Part shown: positions 8,459-17,207 of the stretch, piece after piece | Layout of the letters: every line of letters begins with the position of its first letter | Numbering within the stretch: position 1 is the first letter of the stretch | NCBI GenBank assembly: GCA_018714665.1 | Contig: DVNA01000111.1 | Location: forward strand, 1 to 60,887 | From: Candidatus Gallibacteroides avistercoris | GTDB taxonomy: Bacteria; Bacteroidota; Bacteroidia; Bacteroidales; CHK158-818 | DNA: 60,887 nucleotides | Direction: 5' to 3' | Program-made: the position numbers and the translations under genes | Notes under the pieces: generated by a model | Told to the model about the DNA's origin: nothing | The model's database searches: none | Seen by the model: only the letters and a program-made list of their open reading frames with translations

Positions 8459-9970
8459 TTATATTTTGTTCATCTTTATCAGTTCGTCCATAATGTCGCG
8501 GTTGTTGCTCAACCGGGGTATTTTATGCTGTCCTCCGAGTTTTCCCTTCTCCCGAAGCCAATCCTGAAACAGGTGAGGCCGGGCTGTCTCTATCGAAAGA
8601 CGATCCAATGCTATGCTCCCGTAACGCTTGGCTTCGTAATCGGAATTGAGCTCCTGCAAGGCAGCATCCAGGGTGTCGGCAAACGCTTCTACCGATGCCG
8701 GAGCTTTTGCAAACTCTATCATCCACTGGTGATGGGCCTTTTTCCCGCCTTCCATAAAGACCGGGGCGGCAGAGTAATCCACTATCTCGGCTCCGGTACG
8801 GGCACAGGCTACGGCCAGTCCCTTGTCGGCATTATCCACCATCAGCTCTTCGCCGAAAGCGTTGATAAAATGTTTGGTACGTCCCGACACCTGTATCTTG
8901 TAGGGACTGACGGAGGTGAATTTTACCGTATCGCCTATCTGGTAACGCCACAACCCGCTATTGGTGGTAATGACAACGGCGTAGTTTTTTCCTACTTCTG
9001 TCTCCCAGAGGGGTATTACGCGGGGATTTTCTTTCCCAACCTCTTCCAAGGGAATAAATTCAAAAAAGATTCCCAGGTCGATCATCAGCAACATACCGGC
9101 ATCGTTCAGGTCATTCTGTACGGCAAAAAAGCCTTCGGAGGCGTTGTAGGTCTCTACATAATGCATCTTGTCCGAGGGGATAAGCTCCTTATACTGTTCC
9201 CGGTAAGGAGTAAAGCTGATGCCTCCATGGAAAAATACTTCCAGATTTGGCCACACTTCGGTCAGATTCTGTTTCCCGGTTTTCTCCAAAATACGTTTAA
9301 TCAGTACGAGAAACCACGAGGGAACACCCGAAAGGTTGGTAATGTTTTCATGGATTGTACTGTCGGCCATCGCTTCGAGCTTCACATCCCAATGCTCCAT
9401 CAAGGCAATCTCTTTTTTGGGGACGCGTATGTAGTTCACCAACGGATGGACATTTTCTATCAATATGGCGGACAAATCGCCGTAATAACTGTTTTTTGAA
9501 AACAAATTAACGCTATGGCTACCTCCCAAAATCAACCCCTTTCCCGAAAAGAAACGGCTCTGGGGATTCATCTGCAAATAGAGGGCCACGCAATCCTGTC
9601 CTCCCTGATAGTGGCATTTATGAAGCGCCTCCTTGCTGACGGGGATAAATTTGCTCTTGTCGTTGGTGGTTCCCGACGATTTGGCAAACCACTTGATCTG
9701 CGAAGGCCAAATCAGGTTCGACTCTCCCTGTTTCATCCGTTCTACATAGGGTTTGAGCTCTTCGTAGGTAATCAAGGGAAGACGACAGGCAAACTCCTGA
9801 TAGCTACGGATCGATGCAAAATCGTACTGTTTTCCGTATGCCGTATTTCTGGCACGTTCCAACAAATCGGCCAACACTCCCTGCTGAATGGCTTCTGCCT
9901 CAGTATTAAAACGAGCAATCTGTTTTAGCCGAGAATCAAATAGATGAGATAATAGTTTTGTTACACTCAT
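8459..9970 (-). CDS. GH3 auxin-responsive-promoter-family protein (acyl-adenylate/amide synthetase fold)
   Basis: Member of the GH3 family, ANL-superfamily enzymes that in plants adenylate small carboxylic acids and join them to amino acids; the bacterial substrate is unknown. Motifs seen include FAKSSGTTNDKSKFIPVS (ATP loop), ETYNASEGFFAVQNDLND and YAVVITTNSGLWRYQIGDTV, followed by a C-terminal lid with SGRTKHFINAFGEELMVDNA. The start at 9970 (MSVTKLLSHLF) is preferred over the upstream in-frame ATG at 10000 because a good promoter (9998-10029) would begin transcription near 9991, after that ATG. Length is then 503 residues, normal for the family. Confidence 0.88.
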   Translation of the reverse strand: MSVTKLLSHLFDSRLKQIARFNTEAEAIQQGVLADLLERARNTAYGKQYDFASIRSYQEFACRLPLITYEELKPYVERMKQGESNLIWPSQIKWFAKSSGTTNDKSKFIPVSKEALHKCHYQGGQDCVALYLQMNPQSRFFSGKGLILGGSHSVNLFSKNSYYGDLSAILIENVHPLVNYIRVPKKEIALMEHWDVKLEAMADSTIHENITNLSGVPSWFLVLIKRILEKTGKQNLTEVWPNLEVFFHGGISFTPYREQYKELIPSDKMHYVETYNASEGFFAVQNDLNDAGMLLMIDLGIFFEFIPLEEVGKENPRVIPLWETEVGKNYAVVITTNSGLWRYQIGDTVKFTSVSPYKIQVSGRTKHFINAFGEELMVDNADKGLAVACARTGAEIVDYSAAPVFMEGGKKAHHQWMIEFAKAPASVEAFADTLDAALQELNSDYEAKRYGSIALDRLSIETARPHLFQDWLREKGKLGGQHKIPRLSNNRDIMDELIKMNKI

Positions 9971-9997
9971 AACAATTATCCATAAATATCCAAAACA

Positions 9998-10029
9998 CAA
10001 AAATACACAGTTATTACGAGCTGGGCAAC
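9998..10029 (-). promoter_or_regulatory. Promoter of the GH3-fold gene
   Basis: Minus strand TATTTTTG at 9998-10005 with TTG at 10026-10028, separated by exactly 20 nt. Transcription would start near 9991, about 20 nt before the chosen ATG at 9970. It decides the start codon of the gene. Confidence 0.7.
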
Positions 10030-10139
10030 ATTTTTTTCTCGAATTCTTCTCCCTGCTATTTATTTACGGACAATCATATTTTTCTCTTTCCAACGACAAT
10101 ACCGACATCGCGTCGGCTCAAATAAGAAGAGCAGATTGG

Positions 10140-11039
10140 TCAGATGGTTTCAGTACCGAGTTTTATCGGTTCCAAAATCCTTGGTTGCAGACAATCGGCT
10201 TCTGCTATATCATTTTCCGATACCGGTTCTTCAATATTTTCCGGGGCCTGTTCTTGCTGTGTTTCTTGCGGGATAATTTGTGCTTCCATGAGTTTTTCTA
10301 AAAACCCTTTTTCTTTTCTGATTTTTTCCAAGGCCATTTTAGCGGCATGCTGCTGCGATTCTTTTTTGGAATATCCTATTCCGATACCTCCGGATACTCC
10401 GCAGATAAGCGCCTGGGATTGAAAAACGGGATTATTCTGACTATCCACGAACGAATCCACCAAAGCAAACTGTACTTCCAATTTCTGCTTTTGGGCCCAC
10501 TCTATCAGTTTCGATTTAAAATTAACCTCCTTGTGTACAATCTTTTTCAAATCTACATAAGGGGTAATAACCTTTTCTTCTACAAATTTCTTACAGGTAT
10601 CGTATCCCTGATCTATGTAAATGGCACCGATAAAGGCTTCGAAGGCATTCCCGTAAATGTAACTGTTGTGTGAACAGGAGTGCGAGGCGGAGACAATCAA
10701 TTTGTCCAGCCCCAGACTCACGGCCAATTTATTCAAATTTTCCCGTTGGACGATTTTTGAACGGGTATTGGTCAGGAAACCCTCTTTTTTATTTTCAAAT
10801 TTCCGGAACAACAGGTCAGCTACAATCGAATCGAGTACGGCATCTCCCAGAAATTCAAGTCTTTCATTATTTATCCACTTTCCCTCGTCGGTACGCACTG
10901 ACGAAGATCGGTGTAAAAAGGCCTGTTCGTACAGGTGAACATCATTGGGACAGAATCCCAATATCTTGTAATAATGCGAATAAGGCTCTTTGTGCTTACG
11001 CCCAAAAAGCCTTATCTTATGAAAAAGCGTTTTAAACAC
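10140..11039 (-). CDS. rnc: Ribonuclease III
   Basis: Double-strand-specific endoribonuclease for rRNA and mRNA processing. The catalytic signature NERLEFLGDAVLDSIVADLL is at about 58-77, the second acidic site follows in AFEAFIGAIYIDQGYD, and a double-stranded-RNA-binding domain follows at about 170-245 (opening NFKSKLIEWAQKQ, ending SKKESQQHAAKMALEKI). At 299 residues it is longer than Escherichia coli RNase III (226); the excess is an N-terminal extension of about 25 residues and an acidic, Q/E/P-rich tail of about 50. It is the last gene of acpP-fabF-rnc, 10 nt after fabF. Confidence 0.95.
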   Translation of the reverse strand: MFKTLFHKIRLFGRKHKEPYSHYYKILGFCPNDVHLYEQAFLHRSSSVRTDEGKWINNERLEFLGDAVLDSIVADLLFRKFENKKEGFLTNTRSKIVQRENLNKLAVSLGLDKLIVSASHSCSHNSYIYGNAFEAFIGAIYIDQGYDTCKKFVEEKVITPYVDLKKIVHKEVNFKSKLIEWAQKQKLEVQFALVDSFVDSQNNPVFQSQALICGVSGGIGIGYSKKESQQHAAKMALEKIRKEKGFLEKLMEAQIIPQETQQEQAPENIEEPVSENDIAEADCLQPRILEPIKLGTETI

Positions 11040-11049
11040 GGAAATACGG

Positions 11050-12309
11050 TTATTTAAAACGTTTAACGATTACACTCGCATTATGACCGCCAAAACCGAA
11101 AGTATTGGACAACGCTGCATTTACTTCCCGTTTTTGGGCTTTATTGAACGTAAAGTTCAATTTATAGTCTATTTCCGGATCTTCATCTCCCTCTTCGTGG
11201 TTAATGGTGGGAGGGATGATACCTTCTTCGATGGTCTTTACACATATCATCGCTTCCAAAGCGCCTGTTGCTCCGAGCAGGTGACCGGTCATCGATTTGG
11301 TAGAACTGATATTCAGTTTATAGGCATTTTCGCCAAAAACCTCTTTAATCGCCTTGACTTCGGAGATATCTCCTACCGGAGTGGATGTTCCGTGTACATT
11401 GATATAATCAATCTCTTCGGGTTTCATTCCGGCATCTTCCAACGCGTTTCTCATCACCAATTTCGCGCCCTTTCCTTCCGGATGACTGGCCGTTAAATGA
11501 TATGCATCGGCCGACGTTCCACCGCCTGCTACCTCTGCATATATTTTAGCTCCACGAGCCAGGGCATGATCCAATTCTTCCAGTATCAAGCATATACCGC
11601 CTTCACCCATAACGAATCCGTCGCGGCTGGCGCTGAACGGACGAGAGGCTTTTTGCGGTTCGTCATTCCGGGTGGAGATGGCGTGCATGGCGTTAAAGCC
11701 TCCTACTCCGGCTACCGAGATAGCGGCTTCGGCTCCTCCGGTTACCATCACGTCGGCCTTGCCCAAACGAATCTGGTCGAAAGCGGAGATGATGGCATTG
11801 GTAGAAGAGGCACAAGCCGATACCGTAGCATAATTTGGACCGCAAAGACCGTACATCATGGAGATGTGTCCGGCTGCAATGTCGGCAATCATTTTCGGGA
11901 TAAAGAACGGATTGAATTTCGGGCCGGCTTCGGGATGTTGAAAATAATATCCTACCTCCTGTTCAAAGGTACGAATACCACCGATACCCGCCGCAAAGAT
12001 GACTCCTGCCTTATCTTTATTCAACTTATCCATGTCGAAGTTGGCATCTTCCATGGCTTCTTTGGCAGCAGCAACGGCAAATTGAGCATAAAGGTCAAAT
12101 TTGCGAAGCTCTTTTCTGTCAAAATATTTGGAAGCATCGAAGTTTTTCACTTCGCACGCGAATTGTGTTTTGAACAAAGATGCATCAAAATGAGTAATAG
12201 GTCCAGCACCGCTTACTCCGTTAATCAGGGCATTCCACGTATCTTTTACGTTATTGCCCAAGGGGGTAATCGCTCCCAGACCTGTTACTACTACTCTTTT
12301 TAATTTCAT
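11050..12309 (-). CDS. fabF: Beta-ketoacyl-ACP synthase II
   Basis: Condensing enzyme of fatty-acid elongation, extending acyl-ACP with malonyl-ACP. The nucleophile C166 is in VSACASSTNA; the two catalytic histidines lie in VHGTSTPVGD and STKSMTGHLLGATGALE; the C-terminal FGFGGHNASVIVKR is the family end. Length 419 is slightly above the usual 410-415. It follows acpP by 20 nt and precedes rnc by 10 nt, giving the conserved acpP-fabF-rnc order seen widely in bacteria. Confidence 0.97.
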   Translation of the reverse strand: MKLKRVVVTGLGAITPLGNNVKDTWNALINGVSGAGPITHFDASLFKTQFACEVKNFDASKYFDRKELRKFDLYAQFAVAAAKEAMEDANFDMDKLNKDKAGVIFAAGIGGIRTFEQEVGYYFQHPEAGPKFNPFFIPKMIADIAAGHISMMYGLCGPNYATVSACASSTNAIISAFDQIRLGKADVMVTGGAEAAISVAGVGGFNAMHAISTRNDEPQKASRPFSASRDGFVMGEGGICLILEELDHALARGAKIYAEVAGGGTSADAYHLTASHPEGKGAKLVMRNALEDAGMKPEEIDYINVHGTSTPVGDISEVKAIKEVFGENAYKLNISSTKSMTGHLLGATGALEAMICVKTIEEGIIPPTINHEEGDEDPEIDYKLNFTFNKAQKREVNAALSNTFGFGGHNASVIVKRFK

Positions 12310-12329
12310 ACCTGAAAGGGTAATTTCGA

Positions 12330-12566
12330 TTATTTCGTGTTAGCTTCAATATAAGAAATAGCGTCGCCCACTGTTCCTATTTTTTCAGCTTGTTCGTCGG
12401 GAATAGTGATAGAGAATTCTTTTTCAAATTCCATGATCAATTCCACGGTGTCAAGAGAATCAGCTCCCAAATCATTGGTGAAGCTTGCTTCGGGGGTAAC
12501 TTCTGATTCTTCAACTCCCAATTTATCAACGATAATCGCTTTTACTCTTGATGCAATTTCAGACAT
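12330..12566 (-). CDS. acpP: Acyl carrier protein
   Basis: Small acidic carrier of 78 residues that holds growing acyl chains on a phosphopantetheine arm. The attachment serine is S37 in the GADSLDTVE motif. Four-helix pattern and acidic composition are normal. First gene of acpP-fabF-rnc. The divergent gap to purN (about 200 nt) must hold its promoter; the closest match on the minus strand (TTCCTTTG near 12619) has a changed first position, so I do not call it as a site. Confidence 0.97.
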   Translation of the reverse strand: MSEIASRVKAIIVDKLGVEESEVTPEASFTNDLGADSLDTVELIMEFEKEFSITIPDEQAEKIGTVGDAISYIEANTK

Positions 12567-12700
12567 AACTTTCGATTTTTAGTTAATTAATAGATTTACT
12601 TTCTTATTTTTGTAGTGCAAAGGAATATATTTTCTGCAAACAAAAAAAATATTTCCGGCAGAATTTCTCAAAAACTGCACACTTTTACTTGTTTTGTGCA

Positions 12701-12708
12701 TATTTTTG
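12701..12708 (+). promoter_or_regulatory. Candidate -7 box (TATTTTTG) for purN
   Basis: TATTTTTG about 60 nt upstream of the purN ATG at 12769. It lies downstream of the earlier in-frame start at 12694, which argues for the later start. No good -33 box. Confidence 0.45.
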
Positions 12709-12768
12709 GAGCAAAATTCTCCCAAATGGAACTTTTTTGAGGCAGGAAATCGAAACATCGCAGTCAAT

Positions 12769-13344
12769 ATGAAAAGAAAAATTGCCATTTTTGCCTCCGG
12801 AACGGGTAGTAATGCCCTGAATTTAATCACCTATTTTTCGGAACATCCTCTGGCCGAGGTTGTCCTACTCGTTTCCAACAATCCCAATGCAGGGGCGTTG
12901 CAACACGCCGCACGCCTGAACGTACCCTCTGCGGTTTTCGACAAAGCGGCATTCAACCGTCCCGAGATTATCCTCTCCTGTTTACAGCAACACGGTATCG
13001 ACCTGATCGTATTGGCGGGATTTCTGCTGCATATCCCCACCTTCCTGGTAGAGGCTTTTCCCCAAAGCATCATCAACCTGCATCCGGCGCTCCTGCCCAA
13101 GTTCGGGGGCAAGGGAATGTACGGTATGCATGTGCACCGGGCGGTTAAGGAGGCGGGCGAAACCCTTACCGGCATCACGATACATTATATAAATGAGCAT
13201 TACGACGAAGGGATGATTATTGCCCAATACAGCTGCCCGGTGGAGGCCGACGACACGCCCGAGACAATTGCCCAGAAGGTACACCGGCTGGAATACCGCT
13301 ACTACCCCTTGGTCATAGAACAGCTCCTGTCAGCTGCCGAATAA
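12769..13344 (+). CDS. purN: Phosphoribosylglycinamide formyltransferase
   Basis: Third step of purine synthesis: transfers formyl from 10-formyl-THF to GAR. The start at 12769 (MKRKIAIFASGTGSNA) matches the family's first strand and phosphate-binding loop; the frame is open from 12694 but those 25 residues have no counterpart and precede the likely promoter. Later motifs are VLAGFLLHIP, the active-site INLHPALLPKFGGKG with N and H, and ITIHYINEHYDEGMIIAQ containing the catalytic D. Length 191 is normal. It is convergent with pdxB. Confidence 0.95.
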   Translation: MKRKIAIFASGTGSNALNLITYFSEHPLAEVVLLVSNNPNAGALQHAARLNVPSAVFDKAAFNRPEIILSCLQQHGIDLIVLAGFLLHIPTFLVEAFPQSIINLHPALLPKFGGKGMYGMHVHRAVKEAGETLTGITIHYINEHYDEGMIIAQYSCPVEADDTPETIAQKVHRLEYRYYPLVIEQLLSAAE

Positions 13345-13386
13345 CAGCGAACAGAACGTAAAAGAGGAAGAAGAGTATCCCAATAG

Positions 13387-13409
13387 ACGATAGCTCCCTT
13401 CCCTATCGT
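13387..13409. terminator. Weak hairpin between convergent purN and pdxB
   Basis: ACGATAG at 13387-13393 pairs with CTATCGT at 13403-13409 across a nine-base loop. There is no T-run, so it is at best a weak terminator for the two convergent genes. Confidence 0.3.
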
Positions 13410-13422
13410 TAGCCTTTCCGCA

Positions 13423-14538
13423 TCATCCCAAGCGAAATCCCAACTTTTCCAGAACCGGCTTTTCGTTATCGGTGTATCCCTGTACAGCATATGCAGCGGC
13501 TTCCCTTCGCAACCCGTAATTTCCCCGTAACGTTTCAAAATCGGCGGGCGAGGCTTTCAACCGTCGGCAATCCGTCATCGGGTCGTAGGTAGCCAGCAAT
13601 GCCCTTCCCACCCGGAAACCGGAGAGACCTGACAAATCGACCACCGGGTTTTCCGGTTCGGGCACGGCAACGGCAGGCGACAGCTCCCAACCGAAAAAGC
13701 GGGCTATCTCCCGCAGCATCGTACGCGTGGCATTGGCCTTCCCGTCGGCCGAATATCCGGCAATGTGGGGAGTCGCTACATAGGCGCGTTCCAGCAACCG
13801 GGCGTCGATACGGGGTTCTCCCTCCCAGCAATCGATCACGGCATCGCTCACCCGGTTATCCGAAAGAGCTTTTAACAAGGACCGGGTATCCAACACCTCG
13901 CCCCGGGCTGTATTGACCACCACCGGCCGTTTTTTCACCCCGGCAAAAAAGGCTTCACCCGCTAAATGAAAGGTAGGCCACGAACCCTCGTGCGTGAGCG
14001 GTGTATGGAGCGAGATGATGTCGCACTCCTGCGCTATCTGCTCCAAGGAGACAAAGCCCTCTCTCCCCTCGTTTGCCTCCCGGGGAGGGTCGTTCAACAG
14101 TACCCGCATTCCCAAGGCACGGCACATCCGTTCCACTTGCGTACCGACGTGACCCACGCCTACGATGCCGATACACCGGTCAGTTACCTCAAAGCCATCG
14201 CGCAGGGCGAGACTCGCCACTACCGACGAGACATACTGGGCTACCGATACCGCGTTACAACCGGGAGCATTCTTCCATACAATGCCACGGGCCTCGCAAT
14301 ACGGGATATCGATGTGGTCGGTACCGATGGTGGCCGTACCGATAAAGCGGACGGAGGAGCCGTCCAGCAACCGTTCGTCGCACCGGGTACGGGTACGGAC
14401 AATCAACGCATCGGCATCGGACACCGCTTGCCGCGTAATCTGTACCGGCGGCAGGTAACAGACCCGGGCAAAAGGTTCCAACAGACCCCGGATAAAGGGA
14501 ATCTTGTCATCTATAACAATCTTCACGCTATTTTTCAT
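13423..14538 (-). CDS. pdxB: Erythronate-4-phosphate dehydrogenase
   Basis: Second step of the DXP-dependent pyridoxal phosphate pathway, oxidising 4-phosphoerythronate. The fold is that of D-2-hydroxyacid dehydrogenases: NAD-binding motif GIVGVGHVGTQVERM at about 120-135, catalytic R in NTARGEVLD, E in CWEGEPRID and H in ATPHIAGYS. The extra C-terminal PdxB dimerisation domain (about residues 280-371) separates it from SerA and other relatives. The ATG at 14538 lies 28 nt downstream of a -7 box at 14566-14573. Confidence 0.92.
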   Translation of the reverse strand: MKNSVKIVIDDKIPFIRGLLEPFARVCYLPPVQITRQAVSDADALIVRTRTRCDERLLDGSSVRFIGTATIGTDHIDIPYCEARGIVWKNAPGCNAVSVAQYVSSVVASLALRDGFEVTDRCIGIVGVGHVGTQVERMCRALGMRVLLNDPPREANEGREGFVSLEQIAQECDIISLHTPLTHEGSWPTFHLAGEAFFAGVKKRPVVVNTARGEVLDTRSLLKALSDNRVSDAVIDCWEGEPRIDARLLERAYVATPHIAGYSADGKANATRTMLREIARFFGWELSPAVAVPEPENPVVDLSGLSGFRVGRALLATYDPMTDCRRLKASPADFETLRGNYGLRREAAAYAVQGYTDNEKPVLEKLGFRLG

Positions 14539-14565
14539 ACCATTATTATATACCTAATCCGAAAG

Positions 14566-14573
14566 CAAATGTA
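14566..14573 (-). promoter_or_regulatory. Candidate -7 box (TACATTTG) for pdxB
   Basis: Minus strand TACATTTG fits TAnnTTTG, 28 nt upstream of the pdxB ATG, with a T-rich segment at about the -33 position. Confidence 0.45.
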
Positions 14574-14697
14574 CGGATAATCGGACGAATAAAAGCATAT
14601 TCCGGCACATATTCAAAAATATTACCCCACAAGGAGGTCTATTTTTCAAAGAAAAAACACTATCTTCGTTAGTCGAAACCACAGATGCTTTCCAGGG

Positions 14698-16158
14698 ATG
14701 CTAAAACAACAGTTACAACAGAAACTACAACAGAAACTCTCTCCGCAGCAGATACAGGTCATCCGCCTGCTGGAACTGACCACCGCTGAATTTGAAGAGC
14801 GGGTAAAGCAGGAGCTGGTAGAGAATCCCGCTTTGGAGGAGGGTCCTTCCCAACCCGACGAAAAAGACCCGGTAGCAGAAAACGACACGCCCGAGAACGA
14901 GAGTGAGGGCAACAACGACAGCGAAGACCTCTCTCTGGGAGACTATTACAGCGAAGACGACATCCCCGAATACAAACTGGAAGAGCAGCGAGCCCGGGCC
15001 GAACGGCGCGAAGAGATACCCTTTTCGGGTGGCTCCACGTTCCACGACTACCTGCTCAAACAACTGGGCGAGCGCCAACTCAGCGAAGAGCAATACAAAA
15101 TAGCCGAATACATCGTAGGCAACATTGACGATGACGGTTATTTGCGCCGCGACCTGAACGACATCTCGAACGACATCGTCTTCCAAACCTCGATAGACGT
15201 CCCTGCCGAACAGCTGATCAATTATTTACAGATCATCCAGGAGTTCGATCCACCGGGAGTAGGCGCGCGCAATTTGCAGGAGTGCCTGACCATCCAGCTC
15301 AAACACCGGCCTGCCAATACACAGACCATACTGGCCGGCAAGATCATACAAAATTACTTTGAAGATTTTTCCAAGAAACATTACGACAAGATCATCCGGC
15401 AGTTGGAGATCACCCCGGAGGAGTTGAAATCGGCCATTCAGGAGATTATGACGCTCAACCCCAAGCCTGGTAACCAATGGGAAGAAGAAGGACACAACAG
15501 CAACATTCCCATCATCCCCGACTTTACGGTAGAGACGCAAGACGGCGAACTCTACCTGAGCCTGAACAGTGGCAACATCCCACAACTGAAAGTAAGCCGC
15601 AACTACACCGAGATGCTCGAAGACTACAACCACAATACCGCCAACCAGACACGCGAGAAACGGGACGCACTGCTCTTCGTAAAGCAGAAGATTGAATCCG
15701 CCCAGTGGTTTATCGACGCCATCCAGCAGCGACAACAGACCCTGCTCAAAACCATGCAGGCCATCGTCGAGCTGCAACGCGAATTTTTCCTCACCGGAGA
15801 CGAGATGACCTTGAAGCCAATGATTCTCAAAGACCTGGCCCAAAAAGCCGGATTGGACGTCTCCACCGTATCGCGGGTAAGCAACAGCAAATACGTGCAG
15901 ACCAACTTCGGCATATTCCCCTTGAAATTCTTCTTCGGCGAGTTGGTTCAGAACAGCTCCGGCAAGGAGTTCTCCGTCCGCGAGATAAAGGCCATGTTAC
16001 AATCGTTCATCGACGGAGAAGACAAGAAAAACCCGCTGGCCGACGACCGCCTGTGCGAACTCATGCAGGAACAGGGGGTCTCCATCGCCCGGCGTACCGT
16101 AGCCAAATACCGAGAACAGCTGGGGTATCCAGTTGCCCGGTTGCGCAAAGAGATTTAA
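14698..16158 (+). CDS. rpoN: RNA polymerase sigma-54 factor
   Basis: Alternative sigma factor that recognises -24/-12 promoters and needs AAA+ activators. Region I is the Q/L-rich start (LKQQLQQKLQQKLSPQQIQ); an acidic region II covers about 50-95 (many D and E); the core-binding and DNA-binding domains follow, ending in the RpoN box ARRTVAKYREQLG near residue 464. Length 486 is normal. It is the first gene of a plus-strand run (rpoN, PAP2-like, gcvH, purE, ispG). No enhancer-binding activator is encoded in the window. Confidence 0.96.
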   Translation: MLKQQLQQKLQQKLSPQQIQVIRLLELTTAEFEERVKQELVENPALEEGPSQPDEKDPVAENDTPENESEGNNDSEDLSLGDYYSEDDIPEYKLEEQRARAERREEIPFSGGSTFHDYLLKQLGERQLSEEQYKIAEYIVGNIDDDGYLRRDLNDISNDIVFQTSIDVPAEQLINYLQIIQEFDPPGVGARNLQECLTIQLKHRPANTQTILAGKIIQNYFEDFSKKHYDKIIRQLEITPEELKSAIQEIMTLNPKPGNQWEEEGHNSNIPIIPDFTVETQDGELYLSLNSGNIPQLKVSRNYTEMLEDYNHNTANQTREKRDALLFVKQKIESAQWFIDAIQQRQQTLLKTMQAIVELQREFFLTGDEMTLKPMILKDLAQKAGLDVSTVSRVSNSKYVQTNFGIFPLKFFFGELVQNSSGKEFSVREIKAMLQSFIDGEDKKNPLADDRLCELMQEQGVSIARRTVAKYREQLGYPVARLRKEI

Positions 16159-16174
16159 AACCAGATTTGACGTT

Positions 16175-16789
16175 ATGAAATTTTTAGCCCGTTTTTTTTC
16201 GACCATTCTACATCCGTTGTTCATGCCCTATTACGGCATAACCCTCATTTTTATCTTCTCCTACATGCAAATCTATCCCGCCCAGATCAAGCTGACGGTA
16301 GCCCTAAGCATACTGGGTCTTACCGGACTATTGCCGGGCATCGGCATCTTTGCACTGTACAAATTCAAGCAGATTCAATCGGTAGGGTTGAATAACCGCA
16401 AGGAGCGATTGATACCTTATCTCATAACGGTTATTTCGTACGGCAGCGGCGCCTTTTTCCTCTACAAGGTAGGAATGCCGTACTGGGTACTGGCCTTTGT
16501 AGGGGGAGGTATCCTCGCGTTGCTGATCGACATGGCCGTCAACTTCGGGTGGAAAATCAGCGCTCACATGACCGGCATAGGCGGACTCATCGGGTTGGCA
16601 CTGGCCCTGAGCACCATCCAGTCCATCTTTCCTCAAACCCTGCTGGTGGGCCTCATCCTGGGCGCCGGCATACTAGGCACCTCGCGCATATACCTCGACC
16701 GACACACCTTTTGGCAGGTCATTGCCGGCGTCTTGAACGGAATGGTTTGTGTTTATTGGGCCATTTTGTTGACAATTCGCTATCTTTGA
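16175..16789 (+). CDS. PAP2-like integral membrane protein
   Basis: Protein of 204 residues with about six hydrophobic helices. Late in the chain KISAHMTGIGG and SRIYLDRHTFWQVIAGVLNG resemble motifs 2 and 3 of the PAP2 phosphatase family (S-H then SR-x5-H), including the paired histidines, though the first KxxxxxxRP motif is not clear. It may act on a lipid pyrophosphate or phosphate. The start at 16175 is chosen over an in-frame ATG at 16133, because the latter overlaps the end of rpoN and adds a charged stretch in front of the membrane segment. It starts 16 nt after rpoN. Confidence 0.7.
   Translation: MKFLARFFSTILHPLFMPYYGITLIFIFSYMQIYPAQIKLTVALSILGLTGLLPGIGIFALYKFKQIQSVGLNNRKERLIPYLITVISYGSGAFFLYKVGMPYWVLAFVGGGILALLIDMAVNFGWKISAHMTGIGGLIGLALALSTIQSIFPQTLLVGLILGAGILGTSRIYLDRHTFWQVIAGVLNGMVCVYWAILLTIRYL
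16781..16788 (+). promoter_or_regulatory. Candidate -7 box (TATCTTTG) for gcvH inside the end of the PAP2-like gene
   Basis: TATCTTTG overlaps the last codons and stop of the preceding gene, 34 nt upstream of the gcvH ATG. A TTG lies 22 nt upstream of it. This would give gcvH-purE its own promoter. Confidence 0.5.
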
Positions 16790-16822
16790 AAAAATTTTCC
16801 AAACCCTTAAAACAGATACACT

Positions 16823-17203
16823 ATGAATTTTCCAGACAACATCAAGTACACACGGGAACATGAGTGGATTCGTCTCGCAGGCGAAACCGCTTACGTAGGT
16901 ATTTCCGATTTCGCACAAGAAGAGTTGGGCGAAATCGTCTATGTCGATATCACCAGCCAGGGCGAGAGCCTCGGACAAGGCGAGACCTTCGGTACCATCG
17001 AAGCGGTCAAGACCGTTTCCGACCTGTTCATGCCCGTAGGCGGCACCGTCGAAGAGGTCAACCCGGCGTTGGAAGATCAGCCGGAGCTCGTCAACCAAGA
17101 CCCCTACGGAGAAGGGTGGTTGATCAAGATCACCGTCAGCGACGCGCAGGAGATAGAGCAACTGCTCTCTGCCGACCAATACAAAGCACTCATAGGCAAA
17201 TAA
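16823..17203 (+). CDS. gcvH: Glycine cleavage system H protein
   Basis: Lipoyl carrier that shuttles the methylamine group between the P, T and L proteins. Length 126 is standard. The lipoylated residue is K63 in GTIEAVKTVSDL; the N-terminal YTREHEWIR and the GISDFAQEELGEIVYVD segment are family hallmarks. The P and T genes are not in the window. It is followed after 4 nt by purE; both pathways share one-carbon supply, which makes the pairing sensible. Confidence 0.97.
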   Translation: MNFPDNIKYTREHEWIRLAGETAYVGISDFAQEELGEIVYVDITSQGESLGQGETFGTIEAVKTVSDLFMPVGGTVEEVNPALEDQPELVNQDPYGEGWLIKITVSDAQEIEQLLSADQYKALIGK

Positions 17204-17207
17204 CGAC

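Noticed and set aside
12579..12830. 83-codon minus-strand frame in the acpP/purN gap
   Set aside because: It crosses the purN start and probable promoter and has no recognisable protein features.
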